From Marinobacter manganoxydans MnI7-9 (lineage in GTDB: Bacteria; Pseudomonadota; Gammaproteobacteria; Pseudomonadales; Oleiphilaceae): DNA of 64,000 bases. Under the pieces are notes generated by a model, which saw only the letters and a list, made by a program, of their open reading frames with translations, did no database searches and was not told the origin of the DNA. Of the stretch, positions 62,521 to 64,000 are shown piece after piece. The stretch's first letter is position 1. Each line of letters starts with the position of its first letter. Where the stretch lies: contig NZ_AGTR01000011.1 in NCBI RefSeq assembly GCF_000235625.1, forward strand, positions 40,404 to 104,403. The letters are read 5' to 3'. Position numbers and translations under genes: made by a program.

Positions 62521-62537
62521 CTGAAACGAAACTGAAA
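62521..62537 (-). promoter_or_regulatory. Predicted CopR box upstream of porin and cytochromes
   Basis: Gene-direction TTTCAG-TTTCG-TTTCAG; exactly ten bases on lies TCTAAT, the best -10 match among the seven sites (five of six to TATAAT). The porin start is about 107 bases away. Confidence 0.75.
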
Positions 62538-62730
62538 TTGTCAGTCGTGCCGCCCTGATCTTGATGCAAGTCAGTTTTTACAATGGCCGGATATCATGAG
62601 ATTGAGCCAGCACCGTATGTGGGGGCGCCACGCAGTATAGTCAGACACCCGGGAATGATCGCTCCTGTACGCCGTCTCAACGGAATCGAGCCTGATGCGA
62701 ACCAGTCGACCGGCAAAACCAATACCTGCG

Positions 62731-63399
62731 TCACACCGTATCATTTTCACTACTATTTCGTGACGCAGCGGCGAGCTGCCGCCACCGCCCCCAGCGGGGG
62801 ATGAACATCGGCACCTGCCGCTGGTAGGCACGGTACTCCTCACCGAACTCCTTGAGCACCTGCCGTTCCTCACGTCGAGCCAGCCATGTGTAGACAAGCA
62901 CGATCACCGGAAAAAGGCCGACCGAGAATAACGTCGGCCAGTGCACCACCCCTTCTCCAAACAGAGCGATGAATAGCCCCGTATACTGCGGATGCCGCAC
63001 ATACGCATACAAGCCGTCTTTCACCAAACGGTTTTCACCTCGCGCCTTGTGGACCTGGCGCCACCCCTGAATAAAGAGGCCGATCCCGGTGAACGCGAGC
63101 GCATAGCCGAGCAACATTGAGACCAACATCCCGGTTTCGCCCAGCCCTATCAGGGTCGACCACAGGCTGGCGCTGACATACTCACTGTCGAGGCCAAAAA
63201 AACGCACCAACAGATAAATAGTGAGCGGAAAACCGTACATTTCCGCATAAAGTGCAATGATGAAGGCCTGCACCACTCCGGCGCCGGCCCATTCCCGCCA
63301 GTTTTTCGGCGCGAAATAACGGTAAAAGAACCAGGACACCAGAACGATAACGATCAGTGTGATGCCCCAGGCCCCAGCGTGATTGAACGATTCATTCAT
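62731..63399 (-). CDS. ICMT/PEMT-like membrane methyltransferase, copy 2
   Basis: The 222-residue product with five or more membrane helices has the motif GLYAYVRHPQYTGL and the tail ARREERQVLKEFGEEYRAYQ, as in copy 1 at 21268-21918 (also shared: AEMYGFPLTIYLL). It lacks the DUF2933 neighbour. Membrane lipid methylation is the family theme; the substrate is not known. Confidence 0.82.
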   Translation of the reverse strand: MNESFNHAGAWGITLIVIVLVSWFFYRYFAPKNWREWAGAGVVQAFIIALYAEMYGFPLTIYLLVRFFGLDSEYVSASLWSTLIGLGETGMLVSMLLGYALAFTGIGLFIQGWRQVHKARGENRLVKDGLYAYVRHPQYTGLFIALFGEGVVHWPTLFSVGLFPVIVLVYTWLARREERQVLKEFGEEYRAYQRQVPMFIPRWGRWRQLAAASRNSSENDTV

Positions 63400-63540
63400 A
63401 GCATGATTGACCTGTATGTGGGGCGGCTAGCTGCATCGGTTGCCGCCCGGATTGTTTTAGTGTGAGAATCAGTACGGTGATCACCAACGCTTTACTTTTC
63501 CCCGTAAAGACTGTTGTAAATCGATCCTCGCGCTCCATCG

Positions 63541-64000
63541 CTACAATGTCGCCTGATCAGCGCCTGAAGAGCCACGTTTTGCAAGGATCGCCTGCACTAT
63601 CGAATGGGCATCACATTTGTTGGCCAGCAACAATCCCGAAGTATCCAGGGTGCCACCATGGTTTTTATAGCCAAACGCCAGCGTCCGGTCAGGCCCGAGA
63701 TCGAGAGGTCGGCAGATTCCCAGCAAGGCCTCTGGGCGCATATGACACACGAACACTCTGAGTTTTGTATCGTGGGGGAACAGCTCAGCCCTGAAAGAAG
63801 TACCAGACTGATGCCCTGCCTCCATTGCATCCCGGGGGCTGCGGAATCGACCGGGCTCGAGAAGGCAGACCACACCACACGAAAGCCCCCGCTGAGCCAG
63901 CGCTTCAGCGACCTCCTGGCAAACCTGGAGTTGATAGGCGCCGACAGCGATCAACTGCACGTCACCGGCTTCACTGAGAGCAATGGCGCCATCCCGCACC
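63541..64000 (-). CDS. Transketolase-like enzyme, C-terminal part (runs off the window)
   Basis: The visible 152 residues match the transketolase C-terminal domain by pattern: DVQLIAVGAYQLQVCQEVAE, then GVVCLLEPGRFRSP, and TLAFGYKNHGGTLDTSGLLL near the end. The catalytic thiamine-binding part would lie beyond 64000. Because only the tail is seen, I cannot tell which thiamine-dependent enzyme it is. Confidence 0.5.
   Translation of the reverse strand, partial: VRDGAIALSEAGDVQLIAVGAYQLQVCQEVAEALAQRGLSCGVVCLLEPGRFRSPRDAMEAGHQSGTSFRAELFPHDTKLRVFVCHMRPEALLGICRPLDLGPDRTLAFGYKNHGGTLDTSGLLLANKCDAHSIVQAILAKRGSSGADQATL

Noticed and set aside
7124-64000. A second attachment site matching the tRNA-Arg 3' end
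   Set aside because: I looked for the tRNA 3' end elsewhere in the window and did not find it; an island end, if present, lies outside.

Overview
The window looks like a chromosome segment of a marine gammaproteobacterium, most likely Marinobacter or a close relative. This is inferred from the GC-rich coding, the pepQ, lrgAB and yaeQ backbone and the style of the metal genes; no 16S rRNA is present. Bases 1-7200 look like backbone: a prolidase, a LysR regulator, a badly damaged dipeptide/oligopeptide ABC operon, lrgAB, yaeQ and tRNA-Arg(CCG). Everything after the tRNA looks like accessory DNA dominated by copper and other metal resistance.

Layout after the tRNA: a decayed CzcD-type CDF gene (7.5-8.4 kb); cusC-cusB-cusA RND efflux (8.7-14.6 kb); an envelope-transport module of LolA-like protein, LolD-like ATPase, double-FtsX permease and outer-membrane barrel (15.2-20.3 kb); DMT, methyltransferase, DUF2933, YVTN propeller, DUF302 and a small protein (20.3-24.1 kb); copB-copA-copI with divergent copRS (24.2-29.6 kb); an insertion-sequence graveyard around a barrel/FG-GAP pair and an IS1380-family element (29.6-35.7 kb); a second DMT exporter and an ATP-grasp-like gene; a Co/Ni unit with HupE-like protein and damaged dmeR/dmeF (38.3-41.1 kb); a BCCT transporter and a hydroxyacid dehydrogenase; a CopA-type P1B ATPase; an archaeal-type (type II) GAPDH, a PLD-family enzyme, a second P1B ATPase with a CPD motif, CFA synthase, PPK2 and an ECF sigma factor (46.9-54.9 kb); a second LolA-like module built on an MMPL/RND protein (55.0-59.8 kb); a BigR-like ArsR regulator with DUF2892; two cytochromes c and a porin; a second methyltransferase; and a truncated transketolase-like gene at the edge.

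The genes appear to cooperate as a copper programme. I find seven copies of a direct repeat, DTTCAG-N5-DTTCAG, all in intergenic DNA and correctly oriented, upstream of cusCBA, the 24.05-kb operon, copIAB, copRS, the P1B ATPase, the porin/cytochrome operon and one DMT gene. The architecture is that of an OmpR-family operator, and CopR encoded here is the obvious candidate to bind it. Separately, two near-identical G/C-tract palindromes flank the dme genes and look like DmeR (RcnR/CsoR family) operators.

Two analogous modules pair a LolA-like periplasmic protein and an outer-membrane barrel with different inner-membrane engines (ABC in one, MMPL/RND in the other). They are the best candidates for an incompletely described envelope export system. 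The window also carries an unusual density of damage: several in-operon deletions in the dpp operon, frame breaks at homopolymers, an amber codon in the LolD-like ATPase, a dmeR/dmeF deletion and a transposase fused to an FG-GAP gene. Part of this may be sequencing or assembly error, so it should be checked against raw reads.
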